In this document: one piece after another, positions 53,059 through 60,874 of the stretch
Position numbering within the stretch: the stretch's first letter is position 1
How the letters are laid out: each line of letters starts with the position of its first letter
Assembly: GCF_029240175.1 (NCBI RefSeq)
Contig: NZ_JARBTM010000020.1
Span: 1-64,000, forward strand
From: Anaerosolibacter sp.
GTDB taxonomy: Bacteria; Bacillota; Clostridia; Peptostreptococcales; Thermotaleaceae
DNA length: 64,000 bases
Reading direction: 5' to 3'
Translations under genes and position numbers: made by a program
Notes under the pieces: model-generated
What the model saw: only the letters and a program-made list of their open reading frames with translations
Told to the model about the DNA's origin: nothing
Databases searched by the model: none

Positions 53059-53283
53059 TTACTTTCTAAGGATTTTCGCTTGTATTTCTGTATCTCCATC
53101 CACAAGCTCCAACAATTCATGACCTGTTTTCTTGCACCAAGCTTGAATATCTTTCGTGAATCCTCTATCTGTCACTTTTACATGAATTACATCTCCAACA
53201 ACAGCTTCCTTCGCAGCCTTGAATACCTGCATAATAGGCCCGGGACACTGCAAGCCCTTACAATTTAAATGAATATCTGCCAT
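53059..53283 (-). CDS. TusA/SirA-like sulfurtransferase
   Basis: 74 aa. Catalytic Cys13 in GLQCPGPIMQ; fold and length match TusA/SirA. Carries persulfide between donor and acceptor, here probably the CoADR-rhodanese and DsrE2 made by the same operon. 26 nt after the CoADR-rhodanese gene. Confidence 0.95.
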   Translation of the reverse strand: MADIHLNCKGLQCPGPIMQVFKAAKEAVVGDVIHVKVTDRGFTKDIQAWCKKTGHELLELVDGDTEIQAKILRK

Positions 53284-53309
53284 TTATTTTTCCTCCTCAT
53301 TCTTCATTT

Positions 53310-54962
53310 CTATTCTCGTTCGAAAGGATAGGCATTCATGCCGCCTTCAAGAATTCTAAGCTGCTCAAAGCCTAATTCCTTAAGTTTCAAGTATGCCAAA
53401 TAGGCATTTTTACCGATTTTACATACCAAAACTGTCTCTTTGTTCTTATCTAGCTCTTCCGCCCTCATATATAATTCTCCAGAAGGGATATTTACTGCAC
53501 CTGGAATTGTACCAATCATAAAGGAGCCTTCATCCCGTACATCGATTATTTGCAGCTCTTTCGCTCTGTTTCTCATCTCAATAGGACCAATTCCTTTTAC
53601 TCTTCCTGTCAGCTTATTGCTTAGTACGTTGGCTGCCAAGATCGTAGATGACATGGCCATGGAAAACGGCGGCGCATAAGCTAGATCCAACTTTTCTAAG
53701 TCTTCTACCTTTGCCCCAAAGGTGATGGCCGTTGCAATGATATCAATAGGTTTATCCACAACCCCTTCTCCTACCACCTGAGCCCCTAGAATTTTATGAC
53801 TTGCTTTATCCACAATGAGCTTTGTAATGATCTCTCTATAGCCAGGGTAATAATGGGCTCTGTCATTGGCAGGTACCAATGCTGTCTCCACCTCAAAACC
53901 AGCCTTAACCGCGTCTCTTTCTGACAATCCTGTTTTCCCAGCATTCAATTTAAAGAGCTTCACGATGGTTGTACCCAGCACACCTTTTAAACTGTCTTTT
54001 TCCCCTTTGGCCAAATTGATGCCTGCAATTCTACCCATCTTATTTGCTGTCGATCCCATAGGGTACCATGCGGGCTGTCCTGTGATGAGATTTACATTTT
54101 CTGCACAATCTCCCACGGCGTAAATGTTTTTTTCGCTTGTTTCCATGTACTCATTTACCCGTATGGCTCCCGTGGGCCCTAACGCCAAACCAATTTCCTT
54201 GGCCAACTGGTTGTTTGGTCTCACACCCACCGACATAATTACCAAGTCTGCTTCAATTTCTCGTTGATCTGTGATTACCTTTCTCACGTTATCTGCCTCA
54301 CCTGTCAAGGAAAGTACTTTTTCACTGGTATAGATACGGACACCCTGATCTACCATATAGTTTTGGGCATAAAGGGCCATCTCTTCATCAAATGGGGGTA
54401 AGATATGGGGTACCAATTCTACGATAGCTACTTCAATCCCCTTTTCATGAAGGTTTTCAGCAACCTCTAATCCAATAAAACCACCGCCAATGACTACAGC
54501 TTTTTTTACAGCACCTTGATCCACGAGTTCACGGATGGCCTGGGCATCATTTACCGTTCTTACAGGAAAAACTCCCTTTAGATCCCTGCCCTCAATAGGG
54601 GGTACAAAGGGGGATGCGCCTGTGGCAATCACAAGGTCATCATAGGTATAGTGCTTCATCTCCCCCGTGGATAAGTCCTTCACATCTACACGCTTTAAGG
54701 CTTTATCGACACCAACCGCTTCATGCTTTGTAAAAACATCGATACCCGTCAACAGCTTGAAATCTTCAGGTGTCTTTACCACCAATTCCTTCTTTTCTTC
54801 AATAACACCACCAATATAATAAGGCAGCCCGCATCCTGCATAAGAGATGTACTCATCCTTGGTTACAACCACAACCTCTGCCTTAGGATTTTCCCTTTTC
54901 ATTTTGGCTGCAGTCTTGGTACCCGCAGCTACAGCGCCAATTACCAGTACTTTTCGACCCAT
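53310..54962 (-). CDS. CoA-disulfide reductase with C-terminal rhodanese domain
   Basis: 550 aa: FAD-binding GAVAAGTKTAAK, catalytic Cys44 (YAGCGLPYYIGG), NADH-binding VIGGGFIGLEVAENL, FAD motif YAVGDCAE, dimerisation domain, then a rhodanese domain (about 455-550) with Cys514 (LVCKIGKNAYL). The fused enzyme reduces CoA persulfides/polysulfides and CoA disulfide. Start chosen at ATG 54962, 7 nt after AGGAGG. 17 nt after the selenoprotein gene, so very probably the same mRNA. Confidence 0.95.
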   Translation of the reverse strand: MGRKVLVIGAVAAGTKTAAKMKRENPKAEVVVVTKDEYISYAGCGLPYYIGGVIEEKKELVVKTPEDFKLLTGIDVFTKHEAVGVDKALKRVDVKDLSTGEMKHYTYDDLVIATGASPFVPPIEGRDLKGVFPVRTVNDAQAIRELVDQGAVKKAVVIGGGFIGLEVAENLHEKGIEVAIVELVPHILPPFDEEMALYAQNYMVDQGVRIYTSEKVLSLTGEADNVRKVITDQREIEADLVIMSVGVRPNNQLAKEIGLALGPTGAIRVNEYMETSEKNIYAVGDCAENVNLITGQPAWYPMGSTANKMGRIAGINLAKGEKDSLKGVLGTTIVKLFKLNAGKTGLSERDAVKAGFEVETALVPANDRAHYYPGYREIITKLIVDKASHKILGAQVVGEGVVDKPIDIIATAITFGAKVEDLEKLDLAYAPPFSMAMSSTILAANVLSNKLTGRVKGIGPIEMRNRAKELQIIDVRDEGSFMIGTIPGAVNIPSGELYMRAEELDKNKETVLVCKIGKNAYLAYLKLKELGFEQLRILEGGMNAYPFERE

Positions 54963-54979
54963 TTCCATTCCTCCTATTA

Positions 54980-55171
54980 CTATTTTTCCAATTGATTCAA
55001 TCGGTCTAATAATGCATCTACATCAACACGATAATTTTTGCAAGCATATCCTATGCTTTTATAAAGGGCTCCGCCTCAACCAAAACATCGAATGCCGAAT
55101 TCCTTAAAGATTTTCTCTGCCTCGGAATGCTTTGCCAACACATCATAAATAATGGAATCTTGATCAAACAA
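54980..55171 (-). CDS. DUF1858 selenoprotein with Cys-x-x-Sec motif (Sec32)
   Basis: 64 codons from TTG 55171 (AGGTGAG just upstream; an in-frame TGA before it rules out a longer start) to TAG 54980. TGA at 55076-55078 is codon 32. The product reads MFDQDSIIYDVLAKHSEAEK, IFKEFGIRCFG-U-GGALYKSIGY, ACKNYRVDVDALLDRLNQLEK: the DUF1858 fold with the usual CxxC changed to C29-F-G-U32. A 6-bp hairpin with loop AGGAT follows the UGA (bSECIS). Both sides of the UGA are conserved-looking, and the promoter and neighbours fit. Likely a cytoplasmic thiol/selenol redox protein for reactive sulfur. First gene of the five-gene operon. Confidence 0.9.
55042..55078 (-). promoter_or_regulatory. UGA codon and bacterial SECIS hairpin
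   Basis: UGA (55078-55076), 17 nt, then AAGCAT-AGGAT-ATGCTT (55058-55042). The loop is identical to that at 8617-8631 and begins 23 nt after the UGA (25 in the other gene). Confidence 0.8.
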
Positions 55172-55196
55172 ACCCTCTCACCTCTTATTCATTCCC

Positions 55197-55215
55197 TACC
55201 CCCTGGGCGGGGGTA
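55197..55215. promoter_or_regulatory. CsoR-family operator
   Basis: TACCCCC-N5-GGGGGTA, a G/C-tract palindrome flanked by T/A as in CsoR/CstR/FrmR operators. It lies right after the -10 box of the sulfur operon promoter, where a repressor would block transcription. The only family member in the window is the last gene of the same operon. Confidence 0.75.
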
Positions 55216-55226
55216 TTTCTAGTTAT

Positions 55227-55255
55227 ATATTATTCCTTCCTTCGCAAAAAGTCAA
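55227..55255 (-). promoter_or_regulatory. Sigma-A promoter of the sulfur/selenoprotein operon
   Basis: TTGACT (55250-55255), 17-nt spacer, TAATAT (55227-55232). Predicted start about 7 nt downstream overlaps the CsoR-type operator. Confidence 0.85.
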
Positions 55256-55279
55256 CAAAAAAACACACTCCGTGTGCTT
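55256..55279 (-). terminator. Terminator of the 123-aa protein gene
   Basis: GCACAC-GGA-GTGTGT followed by TTTTTTG on the minus strand; it abuts the -35 box of the next operon. A second palindrome, TTGTAGCGGGAAC/GTTCCCGCTACAA (55308-55337), lies between it and the stop codon. Confidence 0.82.
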
Positions 55280-55341
55280 CACTTTTCTATACAGCCAAAA
55301 AACTAGTTGTAGCGGGAACGAAAGTTCCCGCTACAAACTCT

Positions 55342-55713
55342 TTAATAATAGTATCCTGGATACCCTGGGTAATGGCCTGGATAGCCAGGTCTTCTTCTCC
55401 GGGGGTAACGTCTTCTATCAAGAAGTTCTCGGATCAATAAGGCTCCAACCAAGCCTCTCAAAAGATTTTGAGGGCCATATGGATAACCATCTGGCGATCT
55501 ATACATTTCATCGCCTTTGATTTGCTCGTAGACTTCATCTACCATCTTATCTACCATTTCTTTTTTAGGAAATGGCTGCATCATATGATTATAGGGATGA
55601 TCTTCTCTCTCACAGATGCGATTGATGTGAGGATATACCCTATGATAGATTTCTGGATACATTTTTTCTGCTTCTAACTCACAATAGGTTAGATAATCAT
55701 AATATGGATACAT
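55342..55713 (-). CDS. Tyr/Pro/Arg-rich protein, possibly spore coat-associated
   Basis: 123 aa. N-terminus MYPYYDYLTYCELEAEKMYP, a helical middle (EMVDKMVDEVYEQIKGD), and a C-terminal tail of Arg-Pro and Pro-Gly-Tyr repeats (GYPGHYPGYPGYYY). The composition resembles spore surface proteins of clostridia. Role not known. Ribosome-binding site AAGGGGG. Confidence 0.65.
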   Translation of the reverse strand: MYPYYDYLTYCELEAEKMYPEIYHRVYPHINRICEREDHPYNHMMQPFPKKEMVDKMVDEVYEQIKGDEMYRSPDGYPYGPQNLLRGLVGALLIRELLDRRRYPRRRRPGYPGHYPGYPGYYY

Positions 55714-55893
55714 GCTTATTCCCCCTTATTTTAGCTAGGTTTCTCACCTATTTTCATCATATGAAGGAAATTTCTATTGGTTCCAATGAAGAACAAAAGC
55801 ATCTCATCAATTTGTTCATGAAATTTCAGTAATAAAACCGCCAAACCTCAAATATATTATTATTACGAGACAAGGTAGTGAGGTGATATCTAC

Positions 55894-56331
55894 ATGTTAA
55901 AAGTATTGATCTTTAAGAAACGAACTCTGTATGTGGCTCTAGGTATACTCCTGGCAGTAATCATTGGTATTGCAATTATGGTAACAATGTCAGGTTCAGA
56001 CGAAACGTTTTCAGAAACCATAAAGTACGCCTACAAAAAGATTTCTCCCGAGCAGGCGAAAATACTCATAGAAAAAAATCAAGATGTGGTCATATTAGAC
56101 GTTCGCAATGAAAAAGAGTATGACCAAGGCCATCTTCCTCAAGCCACCCTCATGACTTTTCGGGAACTAAAGAAGAGCCTGTCTGATTTTGATCGTGAGC
56201 AGATCTATATGCTCTACGGTGAAGATGACCGAGACAGTGCAAAGGTCGCTCAATACCTAGGAAACAATGGATTTGCGAGAATCTATATGCTAACGGGCGG
56301 CATAGAACAATGGCCCTATGAAATTGAGTAA
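55894..56331 (+). CDS. Membrane-anchored rhodanese-like protein without catalytic Cys
   Basis: 145 aa: TM anchor (about 12-31) and a rhodanese domain (about 48-143) with VVILDVRNEKEYDQGHLPQA and YMLTGGIEQW. The active-site loop reads YMLYGEDDRDSAKVA: Tyr stands where Cys is expected, and the whole protein has no cysteine. It cannot transfer sulfur the usual way, so it may be a binding or regulatory module. Start ATG follows GTGAGGTG. Ends at a shared terminator. Confidence 0.85.
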   Translation: MLKVLIFKKRTLYVALGILLAVIIGIAIMVTMSGSDETFSETIKYAYKKISPEQAKILIEKNQDVVILDVRNEKEYDQGHLPQATLMTFRELKKSLSDFDREQIYMLYGEDDRDSAKVAQYLGNNGFARIYMLTGGIEQWPYEIE

Positions 56332-56332
56332 T

Positions 56333-56364
56333 AAAATGAGACTGGATTCCAGTCTCATTTTTTT
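56333..56364. terminator. Bidirectional terminator
   Basis: AAAATGAGACTGG/CCAGTCTCATTTTTTT with an ATT loop between convergent genes. Confidence 0.93.
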
Positions 56365-57359
56365 CTTATCTCTCTCATCAAATAAGGCACTACTTCTTGA
56401 TTTTCCTCAATAAAACGATAACCCTCATCTGCACCAATCTGATCATAGCGCTGATCTCCAATTTCTATGGTGTACCCTGGCTTCTCGAACACCTTTACAA
56501 ACCAGTCCTTATATCCTGCTGCAATACCCTCGCTGTCTTCCTTCTCAACCAGCTTATACCTTGTAATCCTTCCAATCTTTTTACCAATCTTTAGATCTCT
56601 TTTATAAGCCTGATCCTTTTGGTTATAGTACCAAAAAATTACAGAACCGCTTAAATGATAGGCTACGGCCATCTCAGGTTTCTCCTTTAGGGTATAATTG
56701 GCCACTGCCTGGCTTTCAGGTTGATCCAAAGGGAAAGTCCCTTTATAATTTTCAAAGGAGGGCCCTTCCTTGCTCTCTGTTTCCTCCCAATCTGCTGGAA
56801 ACTGTCGATTCAAATCTACACCTGCGATATTGGCCTTCCATCGAGAAAAATCCTCTTCTCCTTCGTTCATCGCTCCCAATAATTCGAGGTTTCTGTTCCC
56901 AATACCATTTAGCACCAGATCAATTCCATCGGGATTCATCATAGGTATAAAACTAACTGAGGCTTCTTCTAATAGCTGATAAATAGGATAGCCTTTTAGC
57001 TTTTTTCCTTCTTTGTCATGATTTAAATATACCTCTATCAGGCTCATCAGCAAATAGCTGGTCATCCATTCTCTGGCATGGACACCGCCTATAACCACCA
57101 GCTTCTTCTCCCCATTTCCTATGCGGGCTGCATAAATTTCTCTTCCTTCTACAGAGACACCTATCGTATCTACCTGAAGTTTCTCAGGATGGGCCTCTTT
57201 CAGTTTGAACAGATCCTCTTTCAGCTGCTCATAGTCATAATCTACTTCTGTGTGAACAATTTCATTTCTATATGCTTTCTTTTGGGAGATTTTATATGGT
57301 GTACACCCTTCTAAACACAGCAATGCAATAATAATAGCAGCTGCAACCCATCTTTTCAA
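56355..57359 (-). CDS. M14 zinc carboxypeptidase lipoprotein
   Basis: 334 aa. Lipobox LCLEGC (Cys19), then an M14 domain: HxxE in GGVHAREWM, third zinc His in VAYHLSGSVIFWY, catalytic Glu in GYTIEIGD. Likely cleaves peptides or peptidoglycan stem peptides at the outer membrane face; specificity unknown. Start chosen at TTG 57359, 6 nt after AGAGGTG; a GTG at 57368 overlaps that site. Confidence 0.88.
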   Translation of the reverse strand: MKRWVAAAIIIALLCLEGCTPYKISQKKAYRNEIVHTEVDYDYEQLKEDLFKLKEAHPEKLQVDTIGVSVEGREIYAARIGNGEKKLVVIGGVHAREWMTSYLLMSLIEVYLNHDKEGKKLKGYPIYQLLEEASVSFIPMMNPDGIDLVLNGIGNRNLELLGAMNEGEEDFSRWKANIAGVDLNRQFPADWEETESKEGPSFENYKGTFPLDQPESQAVANYTLKEKPEMAVAYHLSGSVIFWYYNQKDQAYKRDLKIGKKIGRITRYKLVEKEDSEGIAAGYKDWFVKVFEKPGYTIEIGDQRYDQIGADEGYRFIEENQEVVPYLMREIRKK

Positions 57360-57401
57360 ACAAATCACCTCTACTGCCTATTATATGTAGCCATAACCTG
57401 T

Positions 57402-57438
57402 TTTTATTAAAAATAAATAGCACACCCAAGGGTGTGCC
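57402..57438 (-). terminator. Terminator of the acidic repeat protein gene
   Basis: GGCACACCC/GGGTGTGC followed by TATTTATTTTTAAT on the minus strand. Confidence 0.88.
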
Positions 57439-57445
57439 ATCATCT

Positions 57446-58915
57446 TTAATAGTTTGGTGGTGGTGTTGGTTTTAAAGGCATGACGATACTTCCAGTCTTG
57501 GCATCAACGTGGAGAATCCAATAGCCGTAGTCACCTTTTTGAGGTTCTCTGTCTTCGATAGGATGCCAATAGACGAACCCAGTCATTCCCTCATAGGGTT
57601 GCTCTGAAGCCAAATATCTGCCGGGCATTCCATATAAATAAAATATCGGCTCCCCTTTTTCATCGCATTGCTTACCAAAAATATAGTGCTGATATTTATA
57701 CATCAGATCAGGATATCCTGCCATGTAGTTCATGTGTGGATAGTAGCCATACATATTATTCACATAACCATAGAATGGCAGGAAGGATCTATATAATGTT
57801 TGCTGATCATAATCCACCTTCCACCATTGACATCTATCCATATTTTTCTCAAATGGTTCAACTTTCTTATGATATTTTAAAATATTATCTACGTAGTCAC
57901 AAACCATTTTGAAATAATTGTTATAGTAGCTATGGGTTGTATTTTGAGGATAATGCTTCATAGGATCATAAACTACATCTTGATAATAAATCTCCTCTGG
58001 TTTTTTCGGTGCAGCTTCTTTCTTCATTGCTTCAGGCTGGGATGCTGCAGCTTCCTCAGGGACCTGGGCAGGAGCCTTCTCTTGCATCTCTTCCTCTACT
58101 TCTTCTTTTACTTCTTCTTTTATTTCTTCTTTTATTTCCTCTTTTATTTCCTCAACAGCTTCTTTTTTCACCTCTTCAACAATTTCTTCTTTTGCCTCTT
58201 TTACTTCTTCAACAGCTTCTTCTATTTCCTCAATAACTTTTCCTTCCACAGCCGGTGCAGGAACCTCTTCTTCTTCCAATTCAATATTGATTTCAATCTC
58301 CAGTTCTTCATGTTTATCTTCAGTCGTCTTATCACTTTCTACAATCTCTATGGTCTCTTCAGGTACTTCTTTTTGAACATCTTTTAAAATTTCTTTTATC
58401 TTCTCATACTTTTTCTCATATTTTACATCTAGTTCCTTTTCTTCCTCAGATTTTTCCTTTCTACTCCAACTGCTTGATAAGATATGCTTCCATGATGCCC
58501 GCTCTTTGTTGATAAATCCTACCAAAGGTGCTGCCACTTCTCCACGGTGATGTTTTTCTGCAGCCTCTGCCACAACCGCAATCACATTAAATACATCGAT
58601 GTTATGGCCCTTTCCATCCACATTGGCAGGATCAAAGCGCCAGGTGACCTCACCCTTGCCACTTTCATCAATAACAAATGCGCCATTGTCCACGAACGCT
58701 TCTTGGCCTTCCTTGGTGCCAATCAAATATCCTCGGTAGATGTATTCTGCGTTTTTAAAGTATTTTAGATTTTGTATATAATGACTAAGTACCCCTTTGC
58801 CGTTTTTTATCTCTATTTTTGTATATCCTTTAGGATTTTTCCCTTGTTTATTATCAAAACCATTTTCTTCATTGTCTAAAATAATAAAATATCTTCGATA
58901 ACGGTTATAATCCAT
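57446..58915 (-). CDS. Acidic repeat protein with DUF7922-like N-terminus
   Basis: 489 aa. N-terminal domain (about 1-135; YFIILDNEENGF, TKIEIKNGKGVLSHYIQNLK) of the clostridial DUF7922 type; a long Glu/Lys-rich middle (about 150-300) with repeats EEVKEE/EEIKEE; and an aromatic C-terminal domain (about 320-489; QWWKVDYDQQTLYRSFLPFYGY, ending PLKPTPPPNY). No TM. Possibly a spore structural protein. The repeat DNA is slippage-prone. Start ATG follows GGGGGGAG. Confidence 0.7.
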   Translation of the reverse strand: MDYNRYRRYFIILDNEENGFDNKQGKNPKGYTKIEIKNGKGVLSHYIQNLKYFKNAEYIYRGYLIGTKEGQEAFVDNGAFVIDESGKGEVTWRFDPANVDGKGHNIDVFNVIAVVAEAAEKHHRGEVAAPLVGFINKERASWKHILSSSWSRKEKSEEEKELDVKYEKKYEKIKEILKDVQKEVPEETIEIVESDKTTEDKHEELEIEINIELEEEEVPAPAVEGKVIEEIEEAVEEVKEAKEEIVEEVKKEAVEEIKEEIKEEIKEEVKEEVEEEMQEKAPAQVPEEAAASQPEAMKKEAAPKKPEEIYYQDVVYDPMKHYPQNTTHSYYNNYFKMVCDYVDNILKYHKKVEPFEKNMDRCQWWKVDYDQQTLYRSFLPFYGYVNNMYGYYPHMNYMAGYPDLMYKYQHYIFGKQCDEKGEPIFYLYGMPGRYLASEQPYEGMTGFVYWHPIEDREPQKGDYGYWILHVDAKTGSIVMPLKPTPPPNY

Positions 58916-59010
58916 AGCTCACTCCCCCCTTTTACTCATTTATACTAATATATGTGCAAACTGAGAAATAGTTCACTATTTCAAAAAAATAAGTCCCGCT
59001 TTCGCAGAAC

Positions 59011-59191
59011 TTTATATATCTAGAAAATTATGATCTTCAATTTTTTAGATATGGGGAGTTGTTAAGAGGGTTTCCCTCTTAAGTTCAATAATTGGAGGGT
59101 CACAGCGAAGCATCATAGGGAACTATTAGTTCCCTGTGAAAAACAAAAGCAATTTCTTTCTCTTTAGAGCTTTAAATGCTTTTGTTTTTGT
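59011..59191. repeat. 180-bp multi-hairpin repeat, copy 1
   Basis: Contains TTAAGAGGG/CCCTCTTAA, CAATAATTGGAGGGTCACAGCG, CATAGGGAACTATTAGTTCC and a long A/T hairpin (ACAAAAGC..GCTTTTGT). Inverted partner at 62045-62222. Its right end runs into ksgA: the last residues of KsgA (YKHKNKSI) are encoded by the repeat. Confidence 0.85.
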
Positions 59192-60053
59192 GTTTATATG
59201 GATACGCACAGTCGGCCAACTGGGCAAACTCCTCAATAGAAAGTGTTTCCCCACGCCGATTCTCATCGATATTACTCTTGCTTAGTATCTCCTTCACATC
59301 ATCCTTTTCAAAGCCTAAGCCGCTGGAAGTCAATGCATTGAGCAAAGTTTTTCTCCGCTTACCAAAAGCAGCCCTCACCATATCAAACATCAAATCTTCG
59401 TCCTTCACCTTCACCCTAGGCTGCTTTAGTACACTCAACCGAATCACGGTAGATTCCACATTGGGCTGAGGAATAAATACAGACCTTGGCACTTTGGTGA
59501 TAATCTTTGGATCACAATAATATTGGACTGCTACAGATAGTGAACCATAGTCTTTCGTCCCAGGTCTAGCCTGCATACGATCTGCTACCTCTTTTTGTAT
59601 CATTACCACGATCGTGCTGACAGGTATTTTTTCCTCCAAAAATTTCATGATAATAGGTGTGGTTACATAATACGGCAGATTGGCTATCACTTTTACTTCC
59701 TGACCCGAAAATTTATCCTCTACAAGTTTATGTAAATCCATTTTGAGAACATCCTGGTGAATCACTTCTACATTGGATTCATCCTTTAGGGTCTCTCCCA
59801 ATATGGGAATCAGATTTCTATCAATCTCTACGGCCACTACTTTTTCTGCTCGTTCAGCCAAGAACTGGGTTAAGGTGCCTATACCAGGACCAATTTCGAT
59901 AACGCCATCTTCCTTGGATACCTCTGCCCCATCCACGATCTTACATAAAATATTTTCATCAATCAAGAAATTTTGTCCTAGGCTTTTTGAAAACTTAAAT
60001 CCAAATTTTCCCACAATCTCTTTCGTCACCTTTGGTGAAACTAGTTTTTCCAT
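59172..60053 (-). CDS. ksgA: 16S rRNA dimethyladenosine transferase KsgA (RsmA)
   Basis: 293 aa. Methylates two adjacent adenines near the 3' end of 16S rRNA. SAM site VIEIGPGIGTLTQFL, catalytic NLPYYVTTPI, and a C-terminal helical domain. The last eight codons come from a repeat element. Neighbours rnmV, yabE, tatD and metG form the conserved Firmicute cluster. 16 nt after rnmV. Confidence 0.97.
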   Translation of the reverse strand: MEKLVSPKVTKEIVGKFGFKFSKSLGQNFLIDENILCKIVDGAEVSKEDGVIEIGPGIGTLTQFLAERAEKVVAVEIDRNLIPILGETLKDESNVEVIHQDVLKMDLHKLVEDKFSGQEVKVIANLPYYVTTPIIMKFLEEKIPVSTIVVMIQKEVADRMQARPGTKDYGSLSVAVQYYCDPKIITKVPRSVFIPQPNVESTVIRLSVLKQPRVKVKDEDLMFDMVRAAFGKRRKTLLNALTSSGLGFEKDDVKEILSKSNIDENRRGETLSIEEFAQLADCAYPYKHKNKSI

Positions 60054-60069
60054 GACATCCCCTACTTCA

Positions 60070-60600
60070 CTATATTTTTTTCAAGGCTTCCTCAAACTCT
60101 ACTCTAGAAATCCCATAATGATTTAATCTATTTAGAAATTGCTTGGCATTGGCATAGCCAATGCCCAGTTCTTTACCCAATCGATCTCTTCGCCCACTGG
60201 CATCTTCAGAGCCTACCAAATCATTCTGGATCAAATCTAAATTCGTAAAGAGCTTACCAGAAATATCACACTCTGTCCGTACCTTTTCTAAGGCAGCCAA
60301 AATGCTCTCTGGAGAAGCATTTTCGATTCCTATATCACCTTTTTTGGTTGCTTCCTCCCGAGGTAAAAATGCATGCTTGCACCCCTTTATACGACTAGAT
60401 ATCCTCTTACGAATCTTTTCTCCTGCATGATCTGGATCTGTAAAGATAATAACACCCTTTCGCTGTTGGGCTACTTCAATTCGTTTCAGTGTTTCCTCCG
60501 TAAGACCAAATCCATGGGTCGTAATAATTTCCGCATTTAATGCCCGCTTCACAGCGATGGCATCATCTCTTCCCTCTACTACGATTACTTCCTTAATCAT
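60070..60600 (-). CDS. rnmV: Ribonuclease M5
   Basis: 176 aa. Matures 5S rRNA. Toprim domain: catalytic Glu in VVEGRDDA, DxD in FTDPDHAGE; C-terminal DUF4093-like helical part. Start chosen at ATG 60600 after CTGGAGG; the frame extends 20 codons further without a site. Confidence 0.95.
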   Translation of the reverse strand: MIKEVIVVEGRDDAIAVKRALNAEIITTHGFGLTEETLKRIEVAQQRKGVIIFTDPDHAGEKIRKRISSRIKGCKHAFLPREEATKKGDIGIENASPESILAALEKVRTECDISGKLFTNLDLIQNDLVGSEDASGRRDRLGKELGIGYANAKQFLNRLNHYGISRVEFEEALKKI

Positions 60601-60717
60601 ATTTTTCCTCCAGGTAAATATTATATGCCTCTTCCTATTGTATAGTATTGTGACCCTCAAGTAAATTCTATGTATGTTTTCTTGCAGATAAATTAAGATT
60701 GATATTTAAAGAAAATG

Positions 60718-60780
60718 TAGGGGCGATTCACGAATCGCCCATGGACCCAAAAGATCGGGCGATTCGTGAATCGCCCCTAC
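60718..60780. repeat. GTAGGGGCGATTC palindromic repeat
   Basis: GTAGGGGCGATTCACGAATC and its complement flank ATGGACCCAAAAGAT; each arm is itself a palindrome (GGGCGATTCRYGAATCGCCC). Between rnmV and yabE. Confidence 0.9.
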
Positions 60781-60840
60781 GATAGACTGTTCAATCCTAG
60801 TATTCTTCCTCAATCTTAATCTTAATCTCAATCTTCCCTA

Positions 60841-60872
60841 ACAAAAAGAACAGGGAAATCCTCCCCTGCCCT
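60841..60872 (-). terminator. Terminator of the yabE-like gene
   Basis: GGGCAGGG..CCCTGTTC followed by TTTTTGT on the minus strand; stem is short. Confidence 0.65.
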
Positions 60873-60874
60873 TA

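Noticed and set aside
55076-55078. UGA as a frame-breaking mutation in a DUF1858 pseudogene
   Set aside because: It sits exactly at the second Cys of CxxC, is followed by a hairpin with the same loop as the other gene, and the gene has a strong promoter and operator.
58090-58210. Short tandem DNA repeats suggesting CRISPR or minisatellite
   Set aside because: They encode in-frame EEIKEE/EEVKEE repeats within a protein; no spacers of constant length.
57932-58387. 151-codon plus-strand frame rich in Phe and Leu
   Set aside because: It is the antisense shadow of the Glu/Lys repeats of the minus-strand gene at 57446-58915.
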